Assembly (NCBI RefSeq): GCF_016836705.1
Contig: NZ_JAFCGY010000010.1
Coordinates: 1-64,000 of the forward strand
Length of the DNA stretch: 64,000 nt
Direction of reading: 5' to 3'
DNA from: Mesorhizobium caraganae
GTDB taxonomy: Bacteria > Pseudomonadota > Alphaproteobacteria > Rhizobiales > Rhizobiaceae
Numbering within the stretch: position 1 is the first letter of the stretch; every line of letters begins with the position of its first letter. The notes under the pieces were generated by a model. It saw only the letters and a list, made by a program, of their open reading frames with translations. It was not told where the DNA came from and ran no database searches. Positions 1-9,243 of this stretch are shown here, piece by piece. The position numbers were made by a program, and so were the translations under genes.

Positions 1-89
1 TGATCAGCCGGAACCAACTGATCCAACGTTACCATCTCAAGTGCGGTCTGTTCAGGGGCGGGTCGCTTCAACATGACCCAGTGAATCAA

Positions 90-115
90 AAACCCCCGGC
101 AAATGCCAGGGGTTT
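90..115 (-). terminator. Rho-independent terminator of the permease gene
   Basis: An inverted repeat (AAACCCC at 90-96 against GGGGTTT at 109-115, extended inward by GGC/GCC around a short AAAT loop) is followed on the minus strand by TTTTTGATT. It lies about 55 bases downstream of the minus-strand permease stop codon. A second very GC-rich inverted repeat (GGGCGCGCC at 129-137, GGCGCGCCC at 140-148) lies between the two. No gene can be supported in bases 1-169. Confidence 0.75.
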
Positions 116-169
116 GTCAGCAGTCTGTGGGCGCGCCGAGGCGCGCCCTTTCTGTTCAAGCCGTCATTT

Positions 170-1879
170 TCAGATGACGAAGTACCAGTTGGCGAGCAGC
201 ATCACCACCACGCCGGCGACAAGCGTCAGGTAGGGCAGCATGCCCGCCTTCTTGACCGACAGGTCGGCGCCCGCCATGCCGAGGTCGGCCAGCATGTGGT
301 CGGGAAACTTGCCCTTGTCCTGGACGTAGTGCCGGTAGCAGAACACCGGAATGATCAACGCAGCCGTGATCAACCCGGCCCACAGCGCCATCGGGTTCCA
401 CACCTTGGCGCCGGCGCCCATGAAGATGGCGTTGACATAGGCGAAGATGGCGCCGACGCCGAGCAGCCAACTCGGCGCCTTCCAAGGCCGGTTGATGTGG
501 CCGTTGTCGATGCGGTGGATCCAGCCGGCATTGAGGTTGAGGAAGTTGAAGATGATGTAGCCGCAATTCGACACGGCGAGGATGAAGAAGAAGCTCGTCG
601 CGTCGGCCGAAGCGATGGCCAGCACGATCAGGTTGAAGACGAGGTCGGTCCACATCGCCCGCGTCGGCGCGCCATGCTCGTTGACGTGGCTGAGATAGCG
701 CGGCAGCCAGCCGTCAACCGAGCCCTGGTAGAGCGTGCGCGACGAACCGGCCATCGCCGTCATGATGCACAGCACCAGTGCCAGGATCATCAGCATCACC
801 AGGAGGCTGTGGATCAGCGCGCCGCCACCGACCATGCCGGCCAGTGCATCGGCGACGCCGGAGCCGTCGACGATCGGCGTCGCCAGCATGCCGTTCAAAC
901 CCAGCACGCCCTGGAAGGTGAAGGGAACCAGGATGAACAGGAGCATGCAGAGCAGGCCGGAATAGAAGATCGCCTTGAAGGTGTCGGTGCCCGGGTTCTT
1001 GAACTCAGAGGTGTAGCAGACAGCCGTTTCGAAGCCGTAGGTCGACCACGCCGCGATGAACATGCCGCCGAGCACCAACGTCCAGCCGGGAATGTTCCAC
1101 GAGCCAGGCTCCGGCGCGTAGGCTGCGGCCAGCGGCACCAGCGGCGAGAAATTCGCCCAGTTGATCTGGCCGGTGACGATCGGCACGACGCCGACGATAA
1201 GCATCGGGATGATGACCAGCAGGCCGATATACTTCTGCACATTGGCGGTGCCCAGAATGCCGCGATGCTGGATCGAGAAGATGATCAGCATCAGCACCGC
1301 ACCGATGAAGAAGGTGGCATTGAAGGTGAAGGAGACCGGCCCCAGCGTGTGGCTCCACAGCGACCAGGTGCGGATCGCCGGCGTTGCCGCCGCGGTCACC
1401 GCGGCGATGGCGTCGGCGGGCGCCGTTCCGGCATGCGCCGCAATATAGGCGACGACGTCGGGCGAGGCCTCGGTGACGAGCGGGACCGGCGCCAGCGCGT
1501 TGATGATGTAGGCGGCGGCGATCGAGCAGCCGAGCGACAGCACTGGCGACCAGGCGAACCAGTTGCACCACACCGACAGCGGCGCGATGAACTTGGAGTA
1601 GCGCAGCCAGGCGGTGGCGCCGTAGATCGAGGCGCCGCCCGACTTGTTCGGGAACAGGCCGGCGATCTCAGCATAGGTGAAGGATTGCAGGAAGCCCATG
1701 ATCATGGACACCGTCCAGATCAGGAAGGCCAGCGTTCCGGTCGTGCCGGCAATGCCGCCGATCGAAAACAGGACCAGGGCCGGAACGCCGCTCGCCACCC
1801 AGAAGGCGCCGCGCCAGTCGATATGCCTGAGCAGCTTGCTTTCGGCAGGCTGCTCGAGGGCCGTGCTAATGGAGCTCAT
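170..1879 (-). CDS. APC-superfamily amine or amino-acid permease
   Basis: A 569-residue polytopic membrane protein with about a dozen hydrophobic segments. The N-terminal third carries the APC-superfamily signature: a first helix with GGIAGTTG-like small residues, then a Y-AEIAGLFPNKSGG-type stretch. A long polar, alanine-rich loop of about 50 residues around residue 140 separates two transmembrane segments, which makes it longer than typical 450-500-residue family members. The ATG at 1879 has an AGGGG stretch about 12 bases upstream. It is transcribed away from tdm and is the last minus-strand gene of the methylamine locus, so I infer uptake of a methylated amine or of an intermediate such as gamma-glutamylmethylamide. 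The substrate cannot be read from the sequence, and an ordinary amino acid is possible. Confidence 0.85.
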   Translation of the reverse strand: MSSISTALEQPAESKLLRHIDWRGAFWVASGVPALVLFSIGGIAGTTGTLAFLIWTVSMIMGFLQSFTYAEIAGLFPNKSGGASIYGATAWLRYSKFIAPLSVWCNWFAWSPVLSLGCSIAAAYIINALAPVPLVTEASPDVVAYIAAHAGTAPADAIAAVTAAATPAIRTWSLWSHTLGPVSFTFNATFFIGAVLMLIIFSIQHRGILGTANVQKYIGLLVIIPMLIVGVVPIVTGQINWANFSPLVPLAAAYAPEPGSWNIPGWTLVLGGMFIAAWSTYGFETAVCYTSEFKNPGTDTFKAIFYSGLLCMLLFILVPFTFQGVLGLNGMLATPIVDGSGVADALAGMVGGGALIHSLLVMLMILALVLCIMTAMAGSSRTLYQGSVDGWLPRYLSHVNEHGAPTRAMWTDLVFNLIVLAIASADATSFFFILAVSNCGYIIFNFLNLNAGWIHRIDNGHINRPWKAPSWLLGVGAIFAYVNAIFMGAGAKVWNPMALWAGLITAALIIPVFCYRHYVQDKGKFPDHMLADLGMAGADLSVKKAGMLPYLTLVAGVVVMLLANWYFVI

Positions 1880-2187
1880 GTCTGTGAATTCCCCTTTTTC
1901 GCTGTTCCCGCCGGCGATGCCTCGACTGCGCGAAGCTTGTTCCCCGGCAAACGACCTTCACGACTCCGGTGTTTCCACTCAGTCGTATTTTTTTCTTAAC
2001 AGTGAAGATTGATCCGACGCGCTTTCACGTCAAGCGATTTGTGATGTCGTGCACATCACGCTTGCGCGCGTGTGCGGCAGGCCCAGTATCAGCATCACTT
2101 TGAGGCCGCCGTCATGAGCCAAGGCATCGCATCACGCGAAGGTGAGATTCCGGCCAGTGTTGGAGGCCACCAATTATCGAAAGTCGG
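1880..2187. other. Intergenic region upstream of the permease
   Basis: Together with the following repeat this makes a stretch of over 500 bases without a gene. The permease promoter should lie here, reading on the minus strand. A run TATTTTTTTTCTTAA at about 1986-1999 weakly resembles the A/T-rich motif seen in front of tmm and dmmD. The antisense reading frames over this stretch have no family resemblance. Confidence 0.4.
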
Positions 2188-2363
2188 CGCCCCTCATCGC
2201 CCTGCCGGGCACTTCTCCCCGTATAGTGACGGGGAGAAGGGGGCTGGCCGCAACGCTGGCACTCTTCTTGCGACGCCGATGGTTGACGAAATCGGCGAGA
2301 CAGCGCCCCTCTCCCCGTCACTATACGGGGAGAGGATGCCGGCAGGCAGGTGAGGGGCAGCGC
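2188..2363. repeat. Intergenic palindromic repeat, family A, copy 1
   Basis: A roughly 175-base element with inverted termini (CGCCCCTC at one end, GAGGGGCAGCG at the other). Inside is a second inverted pair built on TCTCCCCGTATAGTGACGGG and its complement. Two more copies lie at 8758-8940 and 60863-61045, with conserved arms and a divergent centre. The short reading frames across it are products of the palindrome, not genes. Mosaic palindromes of this kind are common in rhizobial intergenic DNA. Confidence 0.9.
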
Positions 2364-2403
2364 CAACGCTTGGAAAATCGAAACCTGGAGCGATTGCCTC
2401 TCG

Positions 2404-4773
2404 TCAGGAACGCGGTCTGGTCTTCTGCGGATCGTAATGGGCGAAGGCCACGACCCGCGCCGGCAGGCGCTTGGCGTGGCCGTCGAGCTTGCCGATTTCG
2501 ACCTCAGTACCGATGGCCGCATGGGTGACGTCGAGTCTCGCCAGCGCGATGTTCTTGTTCAGCACCGGCGAACGCATGCCTGAGGTAACGACACCGATCT
2601 GGGCGCGGCCGACATGTACGCAGTCGCCATGGCCGACCGCGACATTGCTGTCGATGTCGAGGCCGACCAGTTTGTGCTGCGGATGTTCCTTGCGCCGGAT
2701 CAGGGCCTCGCGGCCGATGAAGTCGTCGGTCTTGGTCTTCAAAGGCACGGTGAAACCGATGCCCGCCTCGAACGGATCGGTCTGGTCGGAGAACTCGTAA
2801 CCGGCGAAGATCAGCCCGGCCTCGATGCGCACCATGTCGAGCGCCTGCAGGCCCATCGGCTTCAGCCCGTGCGGCTGGCCGGCCTCCCAGATGGCGTCGA
2901 ACACTTTCTCGGCATCGCGCGGATGGCACCAGATCTCGTAGCCGAGTTCACCAGTATAGCCGGTGCGCGACACCACGACCGGGATGCCGTTGCCGCCGCC
3001 GATGCGGGCGACCGCGAAGCGGAACCATTCGAGTTCGTCGATCGAAGGCTGCAGCGGCGAGGTCCAGATGACTTCCCTGAGGATGTCGCGGCTCTTCGGT
3101 CCTTGCACGGCGACATTGTGCATCTGGTCGGTCGATGAGCGCACCAGCACGTTGAGGCCGAGCCTCGATGCGGTCTCGCGCAGCCATTCGCCCGACAGGT
3201 CGTCGCCGCCGACCCAGCGGAAATTGTCCTTGCCGAGCCGCAGCAGCGTGCCGTCGTCGATCATGCCGCCATGCTCGTAGCACATGGCGGAATAGACCAC
3301 CTGGCCAACGCCGAGTTTCTTGACGTCACGGGTCAGCGTGTATTGCAGCAACGCTTCGGAATCCGGGCCAGTGACCTCGAACTTGCGCAGCGGCGACAGG
3401 TCCATGATCACCGCGTCCTGCCGGCAGGCCCAGTATTCGGCGATCGGCCCCTCTTTGGCGAAGGCGTTGGCCAGCCAATAGCCCCTGTACTCCACGAAGT
3501 TGCGGGTGTGCTTGGCGAAGGATGAGTGGAAGGCGGTCTCGCGGGTCATTTTCGGTTCCGAATCGGGCGTCATGCGTCTGGCGATCGCTCGCGAGAATTT
3601 GTGCTGGCCGGAATAGGTCCGCACATGGATGTCAGTGAGGTCCCAGCCATTGGCCGGCGTGGTGTCGTCGGGGCAGGCGGAGGAGACGCAGACGATGTCG
3701 GTCAGCGCTCTCAGCAGCACATAGTCGCCGGCACGCGACCACGGCTCATCGGACACCATGACGCCATGCGCGTCGATCGCCGTGTTGAAGAAGAAGTTTA
3801 TCGCCATCCAGCCCGCGCGCGGCGTCACGCCCTTGTCGGCCAGCGCGCGATTGAAGTTCTCCGAGCAGTTGGTGTGGCCGGGATAGCCGATGTCGTCGTA
3901 ATATTTGGCGGCACAGGCGAGCGCGAAGGCGTCGTGCCGGCCGCATGTGTCCTGCACCACCTCGACCAGCGGCTCCATGTCCTGGTCATAATATTTCGAA
4001 TGCAGGCCGGGCATCGGATAGCTCGATCCCATCAGCGTGCGCGTCGTCGTCACGTCGAGCGGGTGGTCGCGGCCCTTGTCCAGCTTGCGTGCCGAAAAAC
4101 ACTGGAAGTCGGTGCACTGGCGGCCGTCGACATCGATGATCTGCAGATAGTCGCCGGCCTTGACGAAGTAGGATTCGGCGGTCGCTGAATGCACCCTGAG
4201 ATCGAGCACCGGATCGGCGAGCGGATCGGCAAGCTGCGATTTCGTTTTCAGGCGCACCGTGGCGCGGCGCACGATGACGGTGAGCGGCGTGGCCGTATCG
4301 TGGCCATCGACCAGCATCGGACCGCCGGGGGCGGCAATCAGCATCGCACCGTCGCGCGCGATAGTGAACGCCTGCTCGGTGCCGGCAGGCGTCGCGCCGC
4401 CGAACACGCGCACCGCCTTGGCCTGGTCGATCTGCACCTGGCGGCGCTCGAGGCCGCGGCGCACGGAGGCGAGGCTGTCATCGCCCTCGGCCAATAGCGC
4501 CTTGATGCCGGCGGCATTGCTGTTGGATTTTTCGCCGAAGATGGAAGGGTCGGTGGCGCCCGACTTGTCCCAGGCCAAAAGCTCGCAAGCCTGGCCGCCC
4601 TCGACATTGCGGACGGTGAACGTGTCCCCAGCCTCGACCTCGATCAGCACGGCGCCATTGCCTTGGATCGTATAACGCTCCATGCCGGGCGGCAGCGCGA
4701 TCTGGCTGGGCCGGAGGATGAGGCTCGGTCGGGGCGGTCCGGCTGCGATAGTGGGGTAGGGCGACTGGCTCAT
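2404..4773 (-). CDS. tdm: Trimethylamine N-oxide demethylase (DUF1989-GcvT fusion)
   Basis: The 789-residue product joins an N-terminal DUF1989 (urea-carboxylase-associated) module, residues about 20-390, to a C-terminal GcvT-type folate-binding aminomethyltransferase module, residues about 400-780. That architecture and length match Tdm, the cytoplasmic enzyme (EC 4.1.2.32) that splits TMAO into dimethylamine and formaldehyde, with the GcvT half thought to trap formaldehyde on tetrahydrofolate. The N-terminal half keeps candidate metal-site residues: D222 in a TDFQCF motif, C277 and H280 in TCGRHD, and C367 in ACPDD. It lies on the same strand as the mgs-gmaS-mgd operon, about 350 bases downstream of mgdD with a repeat between, so it may have its own promoter (see the motif at 4812-4825). 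The function assignment rests on domain order plus the neighbouring tmm, dmm and mgd genes. Confidence 0.88.
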   Translation of the reverse strand: MSQSPYPTIAAGPPRPSLILRPSQIALPPGMERYTIQGNGAVLIEVEAGDTFTVRNVEGGQACELLAWDKSGATDPSIFGEKSNSNAAGIKALLAEGDDSLASVRRGLERRQVQIDQAKAVRVFGGATPAGTEQAFTIARDGAMLIAAPGGPMLVDGHDTATPLTVIVRRATVRLKTKSQLADPLADPVLDLRVHSATAESYFVKAGDYLQIIDVDGRQCTDFQCFSARKLDKGRDHPLDVTTTRTLMGSSYPMPGLHSKYYDQDMEPLVEVVQDTCGRHDAFALACAAKYYDDIGYPGHTNCSENFNRALADKGVTPRAGWMAINFFFNTAIDAHGVMVSDEPWSRAGDYVLLRALTDIVCVSSACPDDTTPANGWDLTDIHVRTYSGQHKFSRAIARRMTPDSEPKMTRETAFHSSFAKHTRNFVEYRGYWLANAFAKEGPIAEYWACRQDAVIMDLSPLRKFEVTGPDSEALLQYTLTRDVKKLGVGQVVYSAMCYEHGGMIDDGTLLRLGKDNFRWVGGDDLSGEWLRETASRLGLNVLVRSSTDQMHNVAVQGPKSRDILREVIWTSPLQPSIDELEWFRFAVARIGGGNGIPVVVSRTGYTGELGYEIWCHPRDAEKVFDAIWEAGQPHGLKPMGLQALDMVRIEAGLIFAGYEFSDQTDPFEAGIGFTVPLKTKTDDFIGREALIRRKEHPQHKLVGLDIDSNVAVGHGDCVHVGRAQIGVVTSGMRSPVLNKNIALARLDVTHAAIGTEVEIGKLDGHAKRLPARVVAFAHYDPQKTRPRS

Positions 4774-4811
4774 CTCAGCCTTGCGGTTCGAGAAACAAGT
4801 TTGCCTGTGTG

Positions 4812-4825
4812 TGAAATTATTTTAG
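4812..4825. promoter_or_regulatory. Candidate operator upstream of tdm
   Basis: TGAAA at 4812-4816, four A/T bases, then TTTAG. It is a degenerate copy of the TGAAA-N4-TTTCA palindrome found at 18327-18340 and lies about 40 bases upstream of the tdm start codon. This is a pattern comparison only. Confidence 0.35.
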
Positions 4826-4867
4826 CTGTAAGAATAGCAGCGCGGTTGGGTTTGGCAAGGCGGGGGA

Positions 4868-5112
4868 GTGCTTCTTGCCTTCTCCCCTTGTGGGGTGAGC
4901 AGCCGGTTCGCCGAAGGCGAATTCATCGTGCCAGTGGCACGATGGAGGCCGGCGAACGTCGGGACGCTGCGAAGCAGCGGGGACCCGGCAGGTGGATCGG
5001 GCCACCGCCCGGCCCTTCGCAAGCTCAGGGCGTTCGAAGCTCGAAAAGCCAAGCAATTGGCTTTTCGTCCGCTAAAGCGGACCGCTTCTCACCCCACAAG
5101 GGGGGAAGGGAA
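4868..5112. repeat. Intergenic palindromic repeat, family B/C mosaic
   Basis: A complex palindromic element filling most of the gap between mgdD and tdm. Its ends are complementary (TTCTCCCCTTGTGGGGTGAG near 4880 and CTCACCCCACAAGGGG near 5090). It contains a perfect inverted repeat CGAAAAGCCAA-N4-TTGGCTTTTCG at 5042-5067 that recurs at 48380-48405. No gene is supported in this 350-base gap. Confidence 0.85.
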
Positions 5113-5127
5113 GGGCGCGCACAAGCG

Positions 5128-5748
5128 CTACGCCAGTTCCTCGGAATGGCCAATCGCCACACCGTACTCCGCAGCCGAATCCAACATCGTGTGCCAAAGG
5201 CTCTCGGCAAAAGTCGCAAACGCCAGGAGATTAAACACCGCCAGCCCATCCGCCCGATCATTCTCGCGCCAGAGCGTGACACTGGTGTGGTCCATCGAGG
5301 TCGCGGCCGCCGCGCCAACCGGAAATGCATCGGGATGCAAATCGATCGACGACAGCTTCGCCAGCATCGTCCGCGCCTTGACGCCGGAGATGCTGATCAG
5401 CACCCGCGCATGCGATTGATCGGAGAGCGACGCCGATTGCGCGAAGGCTGGGGCAAGCGCCGCATGCTTGCCACCCTTCGACAGCACGAAGAACTGATCC
5501 GGTCCCGACCAGATCAGCGTTGCATCGGGCGTCTCGACCGCCTTCGGTGTTTGCGGAGCCGCCACACCGAAGCGTGCCTTCGCTGCCTTGGCCATGTCGA
5601 CCGCCTTGCCGCGCCGCGCCATCACCTGGACGAGATCGAAGTCGCGGATCTCGGTCAGTGACACGCCGGCATCGCCCCGTGCACCATAAGCGCCGGCAAC
5701 AAGCGCCCGGTCGAGCGGGCTTCGAACATCCCAGGAAAACTCAGCCAC
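5128..5748 (-). CDS. mgdD: N-methylglutamate dehydrogenase, gamma (SoxG-like) subunit
   Basis: A 206-residue protein of the sarcosine-oxidase gamma/SoxG family. In this context it is the smallest folate-domain-like subunit of N-methylglutamate dehydrogenase, which oxidises N-methylglutamate to glutamate and passes the methyl carbon to tetrahydrofolate. I chose the GTG at 5748 because a GGAGGG sequence lies 8 bases before it and the overlap with mgdC is then only 8 bases; an ATG at 5763 is the alternative. It is the last gene of the mgs-gmaS-mgd operon. A SoxG of true sarcosine oxidase would look alike, but the gmaS and mgs genes directly upstream favour the N-methylglutamate role. Confidence 0.85.
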   Translation of the reverse strand: MAEFSWDVRSPLDRALVAGAYGARGDAGVSLTEIRDFDLVQVMARRGKAVDMAKAAKARFGVAAPQTPKAVETPDATLIWSGPDQFFVLSKGGKHAALAPAFAQSASLSDQSHARVLISISGVKARTMLAKLSSIDLHPDAFPVGAAAATSMDHTSVTLWRENDRADGLAVFNLLAFATFAESLWHTMLDSAAEYGVAIGHSEELA

Positions 5749-8719
5749 GCTGGCGCCCTCCATCCGGATCGTAGAAGACGGGATTGCAGAGCTCGACATC
5801 ATAGTCCTCGCCGCGCAGCGGGTCGTGCGCATGCACGATCTCGCCGATGCGCTCGCGGCCACGTTCGACCAGGCCAAGCCCGATCCACTGGTCGAGTGTC
5901 GGCGAGAAGCAGACCGAGGTGACGTAGCCCTGGTCATTGTCGGGGCCGGGTGTCTGCCCTTTCGGAATGATGTGCGCGCCGGAGCGCAGGCGCCTTGCCT
6001 TGTCGACCGGCTTTATGCCGACCACGACCTGCCGGTCCGGCGCCACCAGCGCCTCGCGGCCGGCCATGACGCGACCGATAAAATCCTTCTTGGTCGACAT
6101 CATCTTGCCGAGGCCGAGATCGGCTGCGGTTGTCGTTCCGCTCAGCTCCGGACCGGCGACATGGCCTTTTTCGACGCGCATCACGCCGAGCGCCTCCGTG
6201 CCATAGGGCGTCACGCCGAACGGTTTTCCCGCAATCATCAGATTGCGCGCCATCGCCTCGCCGTAGCGGGCCGGCACCGAAATCTCGAACGCCATCTCGC
6301 CGGAGAAAGAGATGCGGAACAGCCGCGCCTTGATGCCGCCGCGCAGCGCTACTTCGCGCGCGCCCATGAACGGAAAACCTTCGTTGGACAGGTCCTCGGC
6401 CGGATCGACGATTTCCTTCAGCAGATCGCGTGTCTTCGGCCCGGCGATGGAGAACTGCGCCCACTGGTCGGAGACCGAGGTCAACTGCACGTCGAGTTCT
6501 GGGAACAGCACCTGGCGGCAGAATTCGAGGTGCTGTATTACCAGCCCGGCTTTCGCTGTAGTGGTGGTCAGGAAATAATGGTCTTCGGCCAGCCGCGACG
6601 TGGTGCCGTCATCATAGACTAGGCCATCCTCGCGCAGCATCAGCCCGTAGCGCGCCTTGCCGACGGCGAGGTTGGAAAAGGTGTTGATGTAGACGCGGTC
6701 GAGAAACACGCCGGCATCGGGGCCATGCACGTCGATCTTGCCGAGGGTGGAGACATCGCAGAAGCCGACGCCTGAGCGCACCGCTTTGACCTCGCGTGTC
6801 ACGGATTCCAGCCAGTCCTTCTCGCCGGCGCGCGGATACCACTGCGCGCGCTTCCACAGGCCGGTGTCGACAAAGATCGCGCCCTGTTCGGCGGCCCAGT
6901 GATGCGAGGGCGTCAGCCGCGTCGAGTGAAAAGTCTCGTCGCGATGATGGCCGGCGAAAGCGCCGATGGCGACGGGCACGTAAGGCGGCCGGTAGATCGT
7001 CGTGCCGGTCTCGGGGATGGATTTGCCGGTCACAGCCGCCATGATGGCGAGGCCGGCAACGTTGGAGGTCTTGCCCTGGTCGGTCGCCATGCCGAGCGTG
7101 GTGTAGCGCTTCAGATGCTCGACCGATTCAAAGCCCTCGCGCTGTGCCAGTTCGATGTCGGACGCGGTGACGTCATGTTGCTGGTCGACGAAGGCCTTGC
7201 CCTTGCCGGTGACATGCCAGAGGGGCGTGAGCGAGAAAGCCTCGTCGTCGGCGACAGGCGTCGATCCCGCATTGCCGATCCGCCCTGCATCACGCGCGGC
7301 GGCCGCACCGGCTTCAAAACCGTCACGCAGGCAGGCGCCAAGACCGAAATCGCCATTGGCCGCACCTGCGGCGACCATGCCGGGAGGCGCGCCATCAGGG
7401 ACGAAGGCGGCGATGTCGTTGCGCCATTTCGGCCGGCCGCGATGATAGGAGGTGAGCCCGACCGCTGGGTTCCTGCCGCCGGAAACGGCGAGCCCGTCGG
7501 CTTCGACTTCGGCGCGTGCACCGCCGGTCAGCGACACCGAAATCTTGCGCACACCGTCCTTGCCGCCCTCGACGCCGCTGACCGAACCGTGCAGCACGGT
7601 GAAGCCATTCGTGGAGGCGAGTGAACGATGCGCCGGCGATACATCCGGCCGTGCGTCGATCACCGCCGCGATCTGCAATCCGGCTGCGAGTGCGGTCTCG
7701 ACCGTGCGCCAGCCATCCTCATTGTTGGTGAACAGTGCGATCCGTCTTGCCGGCGTGGCGGCATAGCGTGTGACATAGGTCCGCATCGCCGAGGCCATCA
7801 TCACGCCGGGCGTGTCGTTGCCGGCAAAGACGATGGGTCGTTCGATCGCGCCGGCCGCGACGACGCAACGCTTGGCCACGATCCGCCACAGCCGCTGCCG
7901 CACCTGATGCTCGGGCGGCGTCGGCAGATGGTCGTTGACGCGTTCGATCGCGCCATAGGTGCCGCCATCATAGACGCCGAACAGCGTCGTGCGCGTCATG
8001 ATGCGGACATCGGGCATCGAGCCGAGTTCGGCCAGCGTGCGTGCAATCCAGTCGGCCGCCGGCAGGCCGTCAATGATGCCGCCATCCGACAAGAGCCGAC
8101 CGCCGAGCGCAAAATCTTCTTCGCACAGAATGACGCGGGCGCCGCTGCGACCAGCTGCGAGCGCGGCGGCGAGACCTGCCGGGCCGGAGCCGGCGATCAC
8201 CACATCGCAATGCGCCCAGGCTTTGTCGTAGTGGTCGGGATCGGGGGCTACCGCAGCACGGCCGAGGCCGGCGGCGCGGCGGATCGCCGGCTCGTAGACC
8301 ATCTCCCAGAACTTCGCCGGCCACATGAAGGTCTTGTAGTAGAAGCCGGCGACGAAGATCGGCGCGAACAGCTGGTTAACCGACATCACATCGTGGCGCA
8401 GCGACGGCCAGCGGTTCTGGCTGGCCGCTTCGAGCCCCTCATAGAGTTCGGCCGTAGTCGCCTTGGTGTTGGCCTCGCGCCTTGCGCCGGTGCGCAGTTC
8501 GACCAACGCGTTGGGTTCTTCCGAGCCTGCGGTGAGAATGCCGCGCGGGCGATGGTATTTGAACGAGCGGCCGACCAGCTTGACGCCATTGGCGACCAGC
8601 GCCGATGCCAGCGTGTCGCCTTGGAAGCCGGAGAATGTCTTGCCGTCGAAGCGGAAGTTGAGCGGCGTGGACCGGTCGATGAGGCCGCCGGAGGTGAGGC
8701 GATGGGATTGAGAGGTCAC
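5741..8719 (-). CDS. mgdC: N-methylglutamate dehydrogenase, alpha (SoxA-like) subunit
   Basis: A 992-residue subunit in the size range of sarcosine oxidase alpha chains. An N-terminal 2Fe-2S-like fold holds an FDGK-type strand at residues about 24-28. A nucleotide-binding Rossmann domain has the motif IAGSGPAG at residues 175-182. A C-terminal GcvT-like folate-binding domain spans about 610-985. The predicted role is the catalytic and methyl-transfer chain that channels the methyl carbon of N-methylglutamate to tetrahydrofolate. The start is a GTG preceded by a GAGG-containing leader. A 238-base gap containing a family A repeat separates it from mgdB; the remaining genes of the operon are closely spaced. 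Confidence 0.9.
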   Translation of the reverse strand: MTSQSHRLTSGGLIDRSTPLNFRFDGKTFSGFQGDTLASALVANGVKLVGRSFKYHRPRGILTAGSEEPNALVELRTGARREANTKATTAELYEGLEAASQNRWPSLRHDVMSVNQLFAPIFVAGFYYKTFMWPAKFWEMVYEPAIRRAAGLGRAAVAPDPDHYDKAWAHCDVVIAGSGPAGLAAALAAGRSGARVILCEEDFALGGRLLSDGGIIDGLPAADWIARTLAELGSMPDVRIMTRTTLFGVYDGGTYGAIERVNDHLPTPPEHQVRQRLWRIVAKRCVVAAGAIERPIVFAGNDTPGVMMASAMRTYVTRYAATPARRIALFTNNEDGWRTVETALAAGLQIAAVIDARPDVSPAHRSLASTNGFTVLHGSVSGVEGGKDGVRKISVSLTGGARAEVEADGLAVSGGRNPAVGLTSYHRGRPKWRNDIAAFVPDGAPPGMVAAGAANGDFGLGACLRDGFEAGAAAARDAGRIGNAGSTPVADDEAFSLTPLWHVTGKGKAFVDQQHDVTASDIELAQREGFESVEHLKRYTTLGMATDQGKTSNVAGLAIMAAVTGKSIPETGTTIYRPPYVPVAIGAFAGHHRDETFHSTRLTPSHHWAAEQGAIFVDTGLWKRAQWYPRAGEKDWLESVTREVKAVRSGVGFCDVSTLGKIDVHGPDAGVFLDRVYINTFSNLAVGKARYGLMLREDGLVYDDGTTSRLAEDHYFLTTTTAKAGLVIQHLEFCRQVLFPELDVQLTSVSDQWAQFSIAGPKTRDLLKEIVDPAEDLSNEGFPFMGAREVALRGGIKARLFRISFSGEMAFEISVPARYGEAMARNLMIAGKPFGVTPYGTEALGVMRVEKGHVAGPELSGTTTAADLGLGKMMSTKKDFIGRVMAGREALVAPDRQVVVGIKPVDKARRLRSGAHIIPKGQTPGPDNDQGYVTSVCFSPTLDQWIGLGLVERGRERIGEIVHAHDPLRGEDYDVELCNPVFYDPDGGRQRG

Positions 8720-8757
8720 GATGTCCAGCCTCTCGATTTGATGTCATCGCGAAGGGT

Positions 8758-8940
8758 AGCGCTGCCCCTCATCGCCCTGCCGGGCACTTCTCCCCGTATA
8801 GTGACGGGGCGAAGGGGGCTGGCCGCAACGCCGCCCTTCTTCTTGCTGCGCTGATGATTGGCGAAACCGTTGGCGAGAGCGCCCCTCTCCCCATCTCTAT
8901 ACGGGGAGAGGATGCCGGCAGGCAGGTGAGGGGCAGCGCT
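8758..8940. repeat. Intergenic palindromic repeat, family A, copy 2 (inside the mgd operon)
   Basis: The outer arms AGCGCTGCCCCTC (8758-8770) and its complement (8928-8940) match perfectly. The inner arms are TCTCCCCGTATAGTGACGGG and a slightly diverged partner. The element occupies the whole gap between mgdB and mgdC, two subunits of one enzyme, so it is probably transcribed and may affect the mRNA locally. Confidence 0.9.
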
Positions 8941-8957
8941 GACGTGGCCAAAATAGC

Positions 8958-9233
8958 TCATTTCGCAACCTGCCTCGCACCGGCGCCCGCCGCTGCTTCC
9001 ACCGCCGAAATCTCGTGCGTCAGCGTGTTGCGGGTGACCTTCAGCCAGGATCGGCAGCCGCCGCCATGGTACCAGTTCTCACTCATCACGCCGGCGACGT
9101 TGTCGCGCAGATAGACATACTCGTAGACGGCCTCTTCGCCGGCGTCCGCGGCGGGCCGCACCGGCTTGGCGTCGCCGAGATAGCTGAACTCCCCGAGTTC
9201 GCGTTCGCCGCAGAAGGGACAGACAATACGCAT
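8958..9233 (-). CDS. mgdB: N-methylglutamate dehydrogenase, delta (SoxD-like) subunit
   Basis: A 91-residue protein of the sarcosine oxidase delta/SoxD family. Residues 5-8 form a CPFC knuckle, and a second group W-Y-H-GGG-C near residues 54-60 should complete a zinc site, as in the delta chain of heterotetrameric sarcosine oxidase. It starts 10 bases after mgdA, so the two are surely cotranscribed. Length and motifs are intact. Its role is structural in the MgdABCD complex. Confidence 0.9.
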   Translation of the reverse strand: MRIVCPFCGERELGEFSYLGDAKPVRPAADAGEEAVYEYVYLRDNVAGVMSENWYHGGGCRSWLKVTRNTLTHEISAVEAAAGAGARQVAK

Positions 9234-9243
9234 CGAGCTGTCC

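Noticed and set aside
129..148. GGGCGCGCC/GGCGCGCCC inverted repeat as a second terminator
   Set aside because: The stem has only a two-base loop and no T tract on the minus strand, so I do not score it as a separate terminator.
296..1999. Long + strand reading frame of 567 codons opposite the APC permease
   Set aside because: Its product is Arg-, Asp- and His-rich without hydrophobic or domain pattern, as expected for the antisense frame of a high-GC gene. The minus strand carries a clear transporter.
2188..2363. CRISPR array or attachment site
   Set aside because: The element is a single mosaic palindrome repeated elsewhere in the window in intergenic positions, without regularly spaced direct repeats.
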